The notes under the pieces are model-generated. The model did no database searches. It saw nothing but the letters and a program-made list of their open reading frames with translations, and was not told the origin of the DNA. A DNA stretch of 64,000 bases, taken from contig SJBG01000008.1 of assembly GCA_004332195.1 (NCBI GenBank), positions 38,207 through 102,206 of the forward strand, given 5' to 3'. Source of the DNA: Desulfobulbaceae bacterium. GTDB taxonomy: Bacteria; Desulfobacterota; Desulfobulbia; Desulfobulbales; Desulfurivibrionaceae. Within the stretch, counting starts at the first letter, position 1, and the number at the start of each line of letters is the position of its first letter. Shown here piece after piece: positions 21,011 to 29,414 of this stretch. The position numbers were made by a program, and so were the translations under genes.

Positions 21011-21447
21011 TTTAAGATAACCTCCTCATTTAAGATAACCTCCTCATTGGTCCAGCTTAAGAGGGCCTCCTCACTGGTCGGTTCGAGATGACAATCCCAA
21101 CAGTTGGGGTCGACAGCCGTATAAACGTGGCACTGGGCACAGAAATTTTGCTTATCACGGTGGCAGCTCATGCACCCTTTTTGCAAACTACGCTCATAAC
21201 GCACGCCGCCAGTGGTAACGCCGAAGCGCGGCCCACTCTTGCGCAGAATATCGTCACGCCACTCGTTAAGGAGAACCATGTGGCTTGTCCGCATGTACAG
21301 GACATCACGCACGCATTCAGGGTGTTCGGCCGCAGGCATCTGAAGAACAGGTGGTTGCTGGGCTTTACCGGCGTTGTACCAGATGGGAAAGGTCACCAGG
21401 CCGACAAAGACGAGTAATGCTGAAATGATTCGTCCGCTTCCGTACAT
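21007..21447 (-). CDS. dsrJ: DsrJ, triheme cytochrome c subunit
   Basis: Three CXXCH motifs: CMSCH, CAQCH, CWDCH; N-terminal signal anchor; between dsrK and dsrO. Confidence 0.94.
   Translation of the reverse strand: MYGSGRIISALLVFVGLVTFPIWYNAGKAQQPPVLQMPAAEHPECVRDVLYMRTSHMVLLNEWRDDILRKSGPRFGVTTGGVRYERSLQKGCMSCHRDKQNFCAQCHVYTAVDPNCWDCHLEPTSEEALLSWTNEEVILNEEVILK
21011..21046. repeat. 18-bp perfect tandem duplication covering the dsrO ribosome-binding region
   Basis: TTTAAGATAACCTCCTCA x2 (minus strand TGAGGAGGTTATCTTAAA x2). Confidence 0.95.
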
Positions 21448-21450
21448 GTT

Positions 21451-23097
21451 TTAACCCTCCACTCCTGTCAGGGGCGCGAAACGGAGATCCATTTCCCGCT
21501 CTTTTTCTCCCTCCATAATGAGGGCGTTACCGACCAGTTCCGAAACCCCGCAGACTTCCACCTCGGGATTCCAGTATTGATTAAGGGCCAGCAAGGTGGC
21601 CCGATCAAGAGCACAGATACAAGAGAGCATATTGACCCCGTGCCGGTTAGCGACATAACCCACCGCATTAGCCCGGGGCAGGCCGGCCCGCATCCGCAGA
21701 TCCATGATCTCATTGGTATTGAGACCGGTGCCGCTGCCGCAGCAGAAGGTTTTTTCCCGAATGGTGTTTTCCGGCATTTCGTAAAAGTTATTGCAGACGC
21801 TGTTGAGCAGATAACGAGGCTCGTCCAACAGACCCATGCCGCGCGCGGGGTTACAGGAATCGTGGTAAGTGACAACCCGGTGGTCGTTGCGGCTCTTATC
21901 GATTTTAAGTTTGTTGTGGTAGATCAAGTCGGCGGTGAATTCGTTGATATGCACCATCTTGGTGCTGGCCGCGTTGGTAAAAACCGTGCCGGTAATCGAC
22001 GATTTGGGCTGTTCGAGAAAATCCGCCGGGCCGTTCATGGTGTCCATGTACTGGTGCACAACCCGCCACATATGACCGCATTCGCCGCCTAAAATCCATT
22101 TGACCCCCAGGCGCTTGGCCTCGGCATATATTTTGGCGTTGAGTTTTTTCATCAACTGGTTGTTGGTAAACAGACCAAAGTTACCGCCCTCCGAGGCGTA
22201 GGTGCTGATGGTGTAGTCCAGACCGATATGGTCGAATATCAGCAGATAGCCCATGAAGGTAAAGATCCCGGGATCGGCAAAAACATCAGCCGAGGGAATG
22301 ACAAACAGGTGCTCCGCCCCCTTACGGTTGAAGCTGAGACTTTGCAGCCGCACGCCGGTGGCCTCTTCAATGTCGTCCAAAAGAAACTCGGCGTTTTCCT
22401 TAAAGGTGTGCGGCTGCAAGCCAAGATGGTTGCCGGTGCGGTTAGAGTTAGCCGCCGGCTCCAAAATCCAGTTGGTATTGACCCCGACCAGGTGGAGCAG
22501 CTCGCGGCCCATCATGGTTATTTCGGCGGCATCAATCCCGTAGGGGCAGAAAACCGAACAGCGTCGACACTCGGTGCACTGATAGTAGTACATGAACCAT
22601 TCCTTCAAAACTTTGAAGGTCATGGGCCGGGCCCCGGCGATTTCACCCAGAATTTTGCCGGCTAAGGTGAAGTTATTGCGATAGACTGAACGCAGTAGTT
22701 CGGCCCGCAAAACCGGCATGTTTTTGGGATCACCGGTACCGAGAAAAAAATGGCACTTATCGGCGCAGGCCCCGCAGCGCACGCAGCAATCCATAAAAAC
22801 TTTTAATGAGCGAAACTTATCCAACCGCTCCTTAATCCCGTCAATGATAATTTCCTGCCAATTTTCCGGCAGTTGCCAGTCGTCGCTCTCCACGTCCCAA
22901 TCGCGAGGCTCACCAAAAATACCGGACAGGTTCTTGCGGTGATACTCGACGATACTCTTTTTGGCCGGATAGCAGTAATTGCCCGGCTTAAAGATCGCCT
23001 CCACCTCCCACCAGTTACCGGTGGGCACGGCGCCAGTTATCAGGGACGGCTCCGTGACCACCTTCGCCTTCATCTCTGCTACTTTGGTATCTGCCAT
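21451..23097 (-). CDS. dsrK: DsrK, HdrD-like Fe-S/CCG-domain subunit
   Basis: CVRCGACADKCHFFLGTGDPKNMP; CTECRRCSVFCPYGIDAAEITMMGREL; CCGSGTGLNTNEIMDLRM. Confidence 0.95.
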   Translation of the reverse strand: MADTKVAEMKAKVVTEPSLITGAVPTGNWWEVEAIFKPGNYCYPAKKSIVEYHRKNLSGIFGEPRDWDVESDDWQLPENWQEIIIDGIKERLDKFRSLKVFMDCCVRCGACADKCHFFLGTGDPKNMPVLRAELLRSVYRNNFTLAGKILGEIAGARPMTFKVLKEWFMYYYQCTECRRCSVFCPYGIDAAEITMMGRELLHLVGVNTNWILEPAANSNRTGNHLGLQPHTFKENAEFLLDDIEEATGVRLQSLSFNRKGAEHLFVIPSADVFADPGIFTFMGYLLIFDHIGLDYTISTYASEGGNFGLFTNNQLMKKLNAKIYAEAKRLGVKWILGGECGHMWRVVHQYMDTMNGPADFLEQPKSSITGTVFTNAASTKMVHINEFTADLIYHNKLKIDKSRNDHRVVTYHDSCNPARGMGLLDEPRYLLNSVCNNFYEMPENTIREKTFCCGSGTGLNTNEIMDLRMRAGLPRANAVGYVANRHGVNMLSCICALDRATLLALNQYWNPEVEVCGVSELVGNALIMEGEKEREMDLRFAPLTGVEG

Positions 23098-23141
23098 GAT
23101 CGTTGTTCCTTATCGTCAATAATTGTTTGCGTCTTGCACAC

Positions 23142-23174
23142 GGGGCAAGGGGCAAGGGGCAAGGGGCAAGGGGG
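23142..23174 (+). repeat. (GGGGCAA)4GGGGG tandem repeat, G-quadruplex motif in dsrM-dsrK intergenic region
   Basis: Read directly: GGGGCAAGGGGCAAGGGGCAAGGGGCAAGGGGG. Confidence 0.97.
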
Positions 23175-23198
23175 CCCAAAAGGGCAGAACCAGCGTCA

Positions 23199-24251
23199 TC
23201 AAGTTTTGGCTTGTTCAGTCGAGGCTTGAGCGGCTTCTTCCGGCTCGGCTACCGCGAGTTCCTGGTCCACTGGTAAATCGGCGCCAATCATGACTTCGCG
23301 GAATTCATCTTCGTAAGCCGCGTAAGAACGAGGCTTGATCTTGGGGTCGTTCCACGGATTTTTGTGGCGCACCATCCGGCTGTTATTGGCCATATTGCGC
23401 GTCGGGCTCATAAAAACTCCACCGGCATGCATCAGCTTGCTGAAAGGAAAATAGACCAACAAGACGCAAACCAGAAAGATGTGGACAAAAAAGACCACGC
23501 CAATTTCATCACTAATTGCCGGGGTGAAGGTGGTCAGCCCGACGCTCAGCTCCTTGATCGCCACGACATCAACCCGAAAGACGTGCCGCATCAGAATACC
23601 GCTGAGCCCGATGGCAAAGAGCAACAGCAAGGGAAAATAATCGGCGGGTAGGGAGATGTAGCGAAGATAGGGTTTCACCAGGCGGCGCAGAAAGAGAAAA
23701 GATACCGCCGCCAGCAGGATGAAGCCAGACAGGTAAATGGTAGTAGCCCCGATTTCAAGAAAACCGTCGATAAACTTCAGGGGAAGCACAAAACCCACAA
23801 TGGGGTCGGTAAAGAGGCGCATATGGCGCAGAATAATAACCAGCAAGCTGTAGTGGAAGAGCAGGGCGAAGAGCCAGAGCCACTTACTGGAGCCGTAAGC
23901 CAACTTGGGGCCATCGTGAACTGAGGCCTGGGTGTTGCGAAAGAGCGAGCGGAACAACAAAACTTCCAGCAGCACCCGCCCGACTGCTCCGGCCTTGGTA
24001 GATGGGCAGTCCAGCTTGTTCTGCCTGATAAAAGGCAGGGAGTTAGCCTGTCCGCAGGTAGTGGTGATCCGAAAGGGCACCGGCGACTTAGCCCAGCTCA
24101 CCACCCTATAGATAAATCCACCAAGAAAAACAATAATTGCCAGATAAGGCAGCACTATGCCTAGCAAAACTTGCCCGCCAGGCACCTGGGCCAACACCAA
24201 GGCGACCAGGATTAGCGCCACAACCGCGATAAAGGCTTGCAGGACTCTCAT
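23199..24251 (-). CDS. dsrM: DsrM, membrane cytochrome b (NarI-like) subunit
   Basis: Multi-TM NarI-like protein (LWLFALLFHYSLLVIILRHMRLF...FPFSKLMHAGGVFMSPTRNMANNSR) upstream of dsrK. Confidence 0.93.
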   Translation of the reverse strand: MRVLQAFIAVVALILVALVLAQVPGGQVLLGIVLPYLAIIVFLGGFIYRVVSWAKSPVPFRITTTCGQANSLPFIRQNKLDCPSTKAGAVGRVLLEVLLFRSLFRNTQASVHDGPKLAYGSSKWLWLFALLFHYSLLVIILRHMRLFTDPIVGFVLPLKFIDGFLEIGATTIYLSGFILLAAVSFLFLRRLVKPYLRYISLPADYFPLLLLFAIGLSGILMRHVFRVDVVAIKELSVGLTTFTPAISDEIGVVFFVHIFLVCVLLVYFPFSKLMHAGGVFMSPTRNMANNSRMVRHKNPWNDPKIKPRSYAAYEDEFREVMIGADLPVDQELAVAEPEEAAQASTEQAKT

Positions 24252-24319
24252 TGACCATTACCTCGCTTCGTTACTTGTGAGTATTTAAGGAAGAACCTAT
24301 TGCCCTTCGGGCAAAGGGG

Positions 24320-24907
24320 TCATGGGTTAACGGTTAACCCTGGGATTTTATCCGCCAACCGGGATGCTGAACAACCGTGCTGGGTGTGCATATAATTCAT
24401 GCTTTTGATTTCGTTGATCTGAGTTTGAAAAAGTCGCTCCCGACTAGCCATGTAAAGATCAAAAACTACCAAGGCCACCCGATCGACAATGTCATAAAAA
24501 CGCTCCCATTCCGCCGCAATTACCACCAGATTGCGTTCTTGGCCAACGAACTGACGCACTACGGTTTTCAGGTCAAAAATGAAAAGCACTGCTGAGGCCG
24601 GGGTAAAGGTCTGAACGGCCCGGATCTTGACGAAGGTTGCCAGCTCGTTCCGAATTTGCTCCATATTTGGTTCCGAATCCGGCTGATCAAAAAGTAAGGA
24701 ATAAACGGCGCTGAGGGTGTGCCGGGTACTGTAGCCCACGGGATTGGCGAAGCGGTCTTGTTCCCGTTTGAAAATAGCGGAGGCATCCGCAGCATAACCA
24801 TCCAGGACTCGATTGATCCAGCGCTGCTGAATTTCCCCTTTGTTTTCCTCTAAAAACCGCGCTAACCTCATCTCCTGGTTCTCCACCTTATTAAAAGCCA
24901 TTCCCAC
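24320..24907 (-). CDS. RsbRD N-terminal domain-like sensor/regulator upstream of dsrM
   Basis: LARFLEENKGEIQQRWINRVLDGYAADASAIFKREQDRFANPVGYSTRHTLSAVYSLLFD resembles RsbRD_N proteins. Confidence 0.7.
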   Translation of the reverse strand: MGMAFNKVENQEMRLARFLEENKGEIQQRWINRVLDGYAADASAIFKREQDRFANPVGYSTRHTLSAVYSLLFDQPDSEPNMEQIRNELATFVKIRAVQTFTPASAVLFIFDLKTVVRQFVGQERNLVVIAAEWERFYDIVDRVALVVFDLYMASRERLFQTQINEIKSMNYMHTQHGCSASRLADKIPGLTVNP

Positions 24908-25086
24908 CCTAAAAGAGGGGTTGGTGAATGATCACTCGGAAACTAGTGGGGTACCGGTAGCATATTTGTCCAGCCATTTCAAGATAAAACTAAAGAAACG
25001 GGAACAAAAAAATATGGAGACGAACCAAGACACGACAAGGAAAGGAGTTGGGTTACTGGTGGGGAAAAAAGCTACGGAGAAAAGGG

Positions 25087-25512
25087 TCAGGTTACGGTAT
25101 CAACCAGCAGACCCATCTCTTTCTCCAGGTTTCGCAGGAGGGTTGGAAGCTCATCGATGGTGATGGTTAGATCGGTGGTAATTAAGCTTACTTCATCACT
25201 GGCGCAATCGTAAATATCGAGCAAATAGCCGTCTGCGGTTTTGGTCAGCAACAGCCTTAAAAAAATGTCGTTCCGCTCAAAACCGCGGTTGGCTTGCGCC
25301 ACCAAGCTGCGCACTTCCCGCTCTTCTTCCGCATTAAGATACTGACGACGAGGCGAAGGACGTGCCTCATCGCGATCACGCTCCCACTCTCGCTTGAAAA
25401 CCCCTAACCTGGCCGCCGAAGCAACCGCGTCAACTGGCACCACCTTACGTTCCTGGCGGTAGGCCTTGACCGGCAACACCAAGGGAAACCTAAACTCATC
25501 GGAGATAACCAT
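25087..25512 (-). CDS. Hypothetical protein
   Basis: ORF with plausible soluble composition (VISDEFRFPLVLPVKAYRQERKVVPVDAVASAARLGVF...); start chosen at second Met. Confidence 0.45.
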   Translation of the reverse strand: MVISDEFRFPLVLPVKAYRQERKVVPVDAVASAARLGVFKREWERDRDEARPSPRRQYLNAEEEREVRSLVAQANRGFERNDIFLRLLLTKTADGYLLDIYDCASDEVSLITTDLTITIDELPTLLRNLEKEMGLLVDTVT

Positions 25513-25938
25513 AACACACCTCAACAACCCTCCAGGGATCATCCTCCAGCTGGCGGGTCGGCCAGGAACGTTAAAACTGTTAGCAACTCCTTCCTACTCC
25601 TAGTCTGCCTCCTGGTCTGCTGTTCGGCAACTTCCGCCCATTTCATTAAATCAAAAAATAATTCGAACCACACTATCATGTCGACGGTTCAGCATTAAAG
25701 CTCCAAGTACGTAGGAGATATTTTCCCTTTGACCCTGCGGATGAATTCGGTGTAGGCTGAAGATGCAATCAGGCTCTGCCCGGCCTTTGCAATTTCATCG
25801 AACCGTTGTCGCAGAGTTTCGAACGAGGGAAATCTTTTTTGCCGGTTGCATCTTCTTGTGTTAAAAATCTATCTAAACAGCTACGACTTAACGGTTTATA
25901 TGGGAAAGAACTCAAAAAATAGCCTAACGGAGGGGATC

Positions 25939-26262
25939 ATGGAATTTTGCAAGATGAAAATGGTGGTGATAATCACCGAGGCTTCTATCCTGGACAATAT
26001 CATAAAGGCCATAACGGACCTTGGGGTGAACGGCTATACGGTCTCGGCGGTCACGGGCAAAGGGGAGAGGGGAATCAGAGGGGGTAGCGGGATGCTTGAT
26101 TCTTTATTTAAAAATGTCAAGATAGCGATCATCACCGATGAGAGTACGGCTAAGAAGATCATGATAATGGTTAAAGATGACTTTTTTGAAAATCATGCCG
26201 GTATAACCTATGCGAAAGACGTGGAGGTGGATTGCCGCGAGAGATTTACATCGAACAAGTGA
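25939..26262 (+). CDS. PII-like (GlnB-fold) regulatory protein
   Basis: MKMVVIITEASILDNIIKAITDLGVNGYTVSAVTGKGERGIRGGSGML; RBS-like GGAGGGG before ATG. Confidence 0.75.
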   Translation: MEFCKMKMVVIITEASILDNIIKAITDLGVNGYTVSAVTGKGERGIRGGSGMLDSLFKNVKIAIITDESTAKKIMIMVKDDFFENHAGITYAKDVEVDCRERFTSNK

Positions 26263-26514
26263 GCGCGCTTGTAGATTAAGCTCAAGGAGAAGATATCAGG
26301 CCTCAATAGAGTCCATGCCAAGCAAAAAACACTCCTAAATTCGTGAGTTATATCGCCATCCTCCGCTAATGCGGGAGCGCTTTTTAGAAAATCGCGGATG
26401 CCAATCCGGGCATAACGTGCGGTAATGCTGGCACATACCGCTTCCTGTCTGTTTTCTGAAAAAATAGCTCAAACAGGCAAATAGCCAACGCAACTCTCCA
26501 GCCGAGCCGTCGTT

Positions 26515-27396
26515 TTATCTCTCGCCCTCCGTCGGCTGGTTGGTCTTGTTCCTTGAAACTGTGGATGGATTCCTGGTCGCCTTGGGCTGAGGCAGTCGGT
26601 GTTTAACGGTCGCTTCGCGGTTGCACTCATAGATAAGACGCAGGCCTTCCAGGGTGAGCTGGGGAATTACTTCCTCGATGACATCGGTGTAAGGAGCAAT
26701 CAATTCCGCGATGCCGCCGGTGGCAATGACTTTGGGAGTTTCCGGGGCCATTTGCCGACAAACCCGCTGGACCAGGCCTTCGATCATCCCGGCGTAGCCA
26801 AAAAGGACGCCGGCGCGAACGGCCTCAACAGTGCTGTTGCCGATAGCTGCTGTTGGCGGAATCGTAATATCCACTTGGGGCAGTCTGGCGGTGCGCTGGC
26901 CCAAAGCCTCCAGGGCGATGGCGACTCCGGGGGTGATGGTGCCGCCGAGATAATCGCCGCTGGCGGAGACGCAATCCAGGGTAATGGCCGTGCCGAAGTC
27001 CACGATGATTAGCGCGCTTTGATAGCGATGATAAGCTGCGATGGCGTTGACCAAACGATCAGCGCCGACCTCGGCCGGATTGGCCAGAGCCACTCGGATG
27101 GGAAAGTTAAGGTGGTTGTCGATCACCAAAGGGGTGACATTAAGGTCCGGGCCGATAAAACTGACGGCAAAACGACTCCAGGTGGAGGTGACCCGCGGCA
27201 CCACGCTGGCGATAACCACGCCGTCGACCTGGCTGAAGGTGATGTTTTTCATGGCAAAAAGGCCATAGACCAGGGCGGCCAGTTCGTCGACAGTAGCCGC
27301 CGGAAAGCTGCCGACCCGCCACTGACAGCGCAGGCGGGAGCCGGCGAAAAGGCCGATAACCGTGTGGGAGTTGCCCACATCGATGGCGAGAAGCAT
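26515..27396 (-). CDS. coaX: Type III pantothenate kinase
   Basis: MLLAIDVGNSHTVIGLF; PAEVGADRLVNAIAAY; IIVDFGTAITLDCV; GYLGGTITPG-like DYLGGTITPGV; ATGG. Confidence 0.95.
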   Translation of the reverse strand: MLLAIDVGNSHTVIGLFAGSRLRCQWRVGSFPAATVDELAALVYGLFAMKNITFSQVDGVVIASVVPRVTSTWSRFAVSFIGPDLNVTPLVIDNHLNFPIRVALANPAEVGADRLVNAIAAYHRYQSALIIVDFGTAITLDCVSASGDYLGGTITPGVAIALEALGQRTARLPQVDITIPPTAAIGNSTVEAVRAGVLFGYAGMIEGLVQRVCRQMAPETPKVIATGGIAELIAPYTDVIEEVIPQLTLEGLRLIYECNREATVKHRLPQPKATRNPSTVSRNKTNQPTEGER

Positions 27397-27634
27397 GGTG
27401 ATTGCCCTTTAGTTATTGGGATTCCAGCATCAAGCTGCAAAAATTGGCGATCAGGCACGAGGATGCCCCTCGCCACTATGACCTTCTTGATGATAATTTT
27501 AACGGTTGGAACAAAACCGGAACAAAACCCTGCTCCGCGCATGTTATCGCCTTATGTGATAATGCGCAAGCGGCAGAATGTCGCCAGTAATACTTTCGAG
27601 CTTGATGACCTTTGTCGACCTAACGGGGGAAAAA

Positions 27635-27952
27635 ATGGAATACATTCAAGTTATCACCACCGTAGCCACCAAGGAAGATGCCGAACGGATTGCCAGGAGT
27701 TTACTTGATGCTCATCTGGCGGCCTGTGTTCAGATTATTGGCCCGGTTACCAGCATATACTGGTGGCAAGGGGCTGTTGAGCGCGCAGATGAATACCAGT
27801 GTCAGATTAAGGCCCGAGCGGACCATTTCAGCCAGGTCGAGGAGGCCATTACCCGAATTCACCCCTATGACATGCCGGAAGTGGTGGCCATGCCCATCCC
27901 GACTTGCAACGCCGCTTATGCCAGTTGGCTGCGACAAGAGCTGCACGATTAA
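27635..27952 (+). CDS. cutA: Divalent cation tolerance protein CutA
   Basis: VITTVATKEDAERIARSLLDAHLAACVQIIGPVTSIYWWQGAVE; HPYDMPEVVAMP. Confidence 0.95.
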   Translation: MEYIQVITTVATKEDAERIARSLLDAHLAACVQIIGPVTSIYWWQGAVERADEYQCQIKARADHFSQVEEAITRIHPYDMPEVVAMPIPTCNAAYASWLRQELHD

Positions 27953-27981
27953 AGCTTGGCATAGCTAAAGAGAGTTCTCCT

Positions 27982-28170
27982 TTGCTGGGCCGTCAGCGGC
28001 GGCGGGGCCGAAAATTTGGCTGTCACTGCTGTCGCAGGGGAACGCCTTTTTGCTGGAACTGCCCATGTGGTTTTGCGATTTGCGCTGGGTGTTTCCGGGA
28101 AAACCGCTGGGGTCTCAGCAACGGACCCACCTGGATTTGCCCCGATTGCGGCCGGGTACGCATGGTTTAG
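27982..28170 (+). CDS. Small Cys-rich zinc-ribbon protein (TTG start proposed)
   Basis: FGCHCCRRGTPFCWNCPCGFAICAGCFRENRWGLSNGPTWICPDCGRVRMV: five CxC/CxxC pairs; AAGAGAG before TTG. Confidence 0.65.
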   Translation: MLGRQRRRGRKFGCHCCRRGTPFCWNCPCGFAICAGCFRENRWGLSNGPTWICPDCGRVRMV

Positions 28171-28226
28171 AAAAAGGACCACTGATACTCTTGTTAGCGT
28201 CGTTAACGGAAGCGGTGATGTTTACA

Positions 28227-28367
28227 GGCTATCTTGAAAAATTAGCTATTTTGTTCGAGTTCAAGGCATGCGAAAAAAATTACCGCAGGTATATGGTTGA
28301 TATTCCGAGGATAGTTTTTTGAGCATAACGCAGAAATCGGGCGAAAGAGCAATTTTTCAAGGTGGCC
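28227..28367 (+). mobile_element. MITE-like element copy 6, flanked by TACA direct repeats
   Basis: GGCTATCTTGAAAAATTAGC...AATTTTTCAAGGTGGCC; TACA at 28223-28226 and 28368-28371. Confidence 0.87.
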
Positions 28368-28401
28368 TACAGCTTTGACACCGGAAGGTTGATGTTGAGC
28401 T

Positions 28402-29346
28402 TTGAATATTGGAGGGAGTGTGCTGAGACAAATTATTGATGTCTTGATCATCGGCAGTGGTCCTGCGGGCTTGCAGGCGGCGATTCACGCGGCGCGCAAA
28501 AAGGTGGAGGTGGTGGTGCTGGGCAAGGCTCAGCAAAGCAGCATCTACGCGGCGCATGTGGAGAATTACCTCTGTGTTGCCGGGGTTAGCCAAGGTCACG
28601 ACCTGATGACCGTGGCTGTGGATCAGGTGCGGCGTACTGGGGCCGAGGTCATCCCCGAAGATGTGCTCACTATTGAACAGGACAGAGAGCTGTTCAAGGT
28701 AAAAATTGAAAGTGGCCGCAATCTTATTTCCCGGACTTTGATTTTTGCTACCGGCAATGCCCGCAAAAAACTTCGGGTCAAAGGTGAAAAGGAGTTGAGT
28801 GGCAAAGGGGTCAGCTACTGTGTGGATTGTGACGCCAACTTCTACCGCAAGGCCAAGGTGGCAGTGGTGGGAAATGAGTCGGCGGCGGTGGACGGGGCCA
28901 TCACCTTGACCCGTTACGCAGCGGAAGTGCATTTGGTGGCTCGCAAACTGGCAGCTTCACCCGTGTTACGCCGGGAACTTACGCAAAGCTCCGTCAAGGT
29001 TCACGAGGGCGAGTGGGTCAAGGAAATTATCGGGGAAAAAGCCGTAACCGGGCTGCTGCTGGAAAGCGATCAAAGTCTGGATGTGGACGGGGTCTTCATC
29101 GAGTTGGGGGCTAAAGGGGCTATGGAACTGGCTGCCGCCTTGGGGGTGGCCATGGACAGCGAAACCTTTTCATTTATCGCCACCAACAAAAAACAGGAAA
29201 CCAATATGTCCGGCATATACGCCGCCGGCGATATCGCCGGCCCCCCTTGGCAGATGGCCAAGGCGGTGGGGGAGGGCTGCGTGGCCGGCTGGGAAGCCAC
29301 CAAGTTTGCCGCCAAACAGAAACGTTCTGAGGCCGCCGCGGCCTGA
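28402..29346 (+). CDS. FAD-dependent thioredoxin reductase-like oxidoreductase
   Basis: IDVLIIGSGPAGLQAAIHAARKKVEVVVLGK; GVSYCVDCDANFYRKAKVAVVGNESAAVDGAI; GIYAAGDIAG. Confidence 0.88.
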   Translation: MNIGGSVLRQIIDVLIIGSGPAGLQAAIHAARKKVEVVVLGKAQQSSIYAAHVENYLCVAGVSQGHDLMTVAVDQVRRTGAEVIPEDVLTIEQDRELFKVKIESGRNLISRTLIFATGNARKKLRVKGEKELSGKGVSYCVDCDANFYRKAKVAVVGNESAAVDGAITLTRYAAEVHLVARKLAASPVLRRELTQSSVKVHEGEWVKEIIGEKAVTGLLLESDQSLDVDGVFIELGAKGAMELAAALGVAMDSETFSFIATNKKQETNMSGIYAAGDIAGPPWQMAKAVGEGCVAGWEATKFAAKQKRSEAAAA

Positions 29347-29414
29347 GACAGACCACCGGCGTGTCCCGCTTTTGCTAAATTTAACAATCCTGGCGCTCGG
29401 TTACACCCGGGTTT

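Noticed and set aside
24840-25163. 107-aa plus-strand ORF between the RsbRD gene and the hypothetical gene
   Set aside because: Overlaps both neighbouring minus-strand genes and has no recognisable features.
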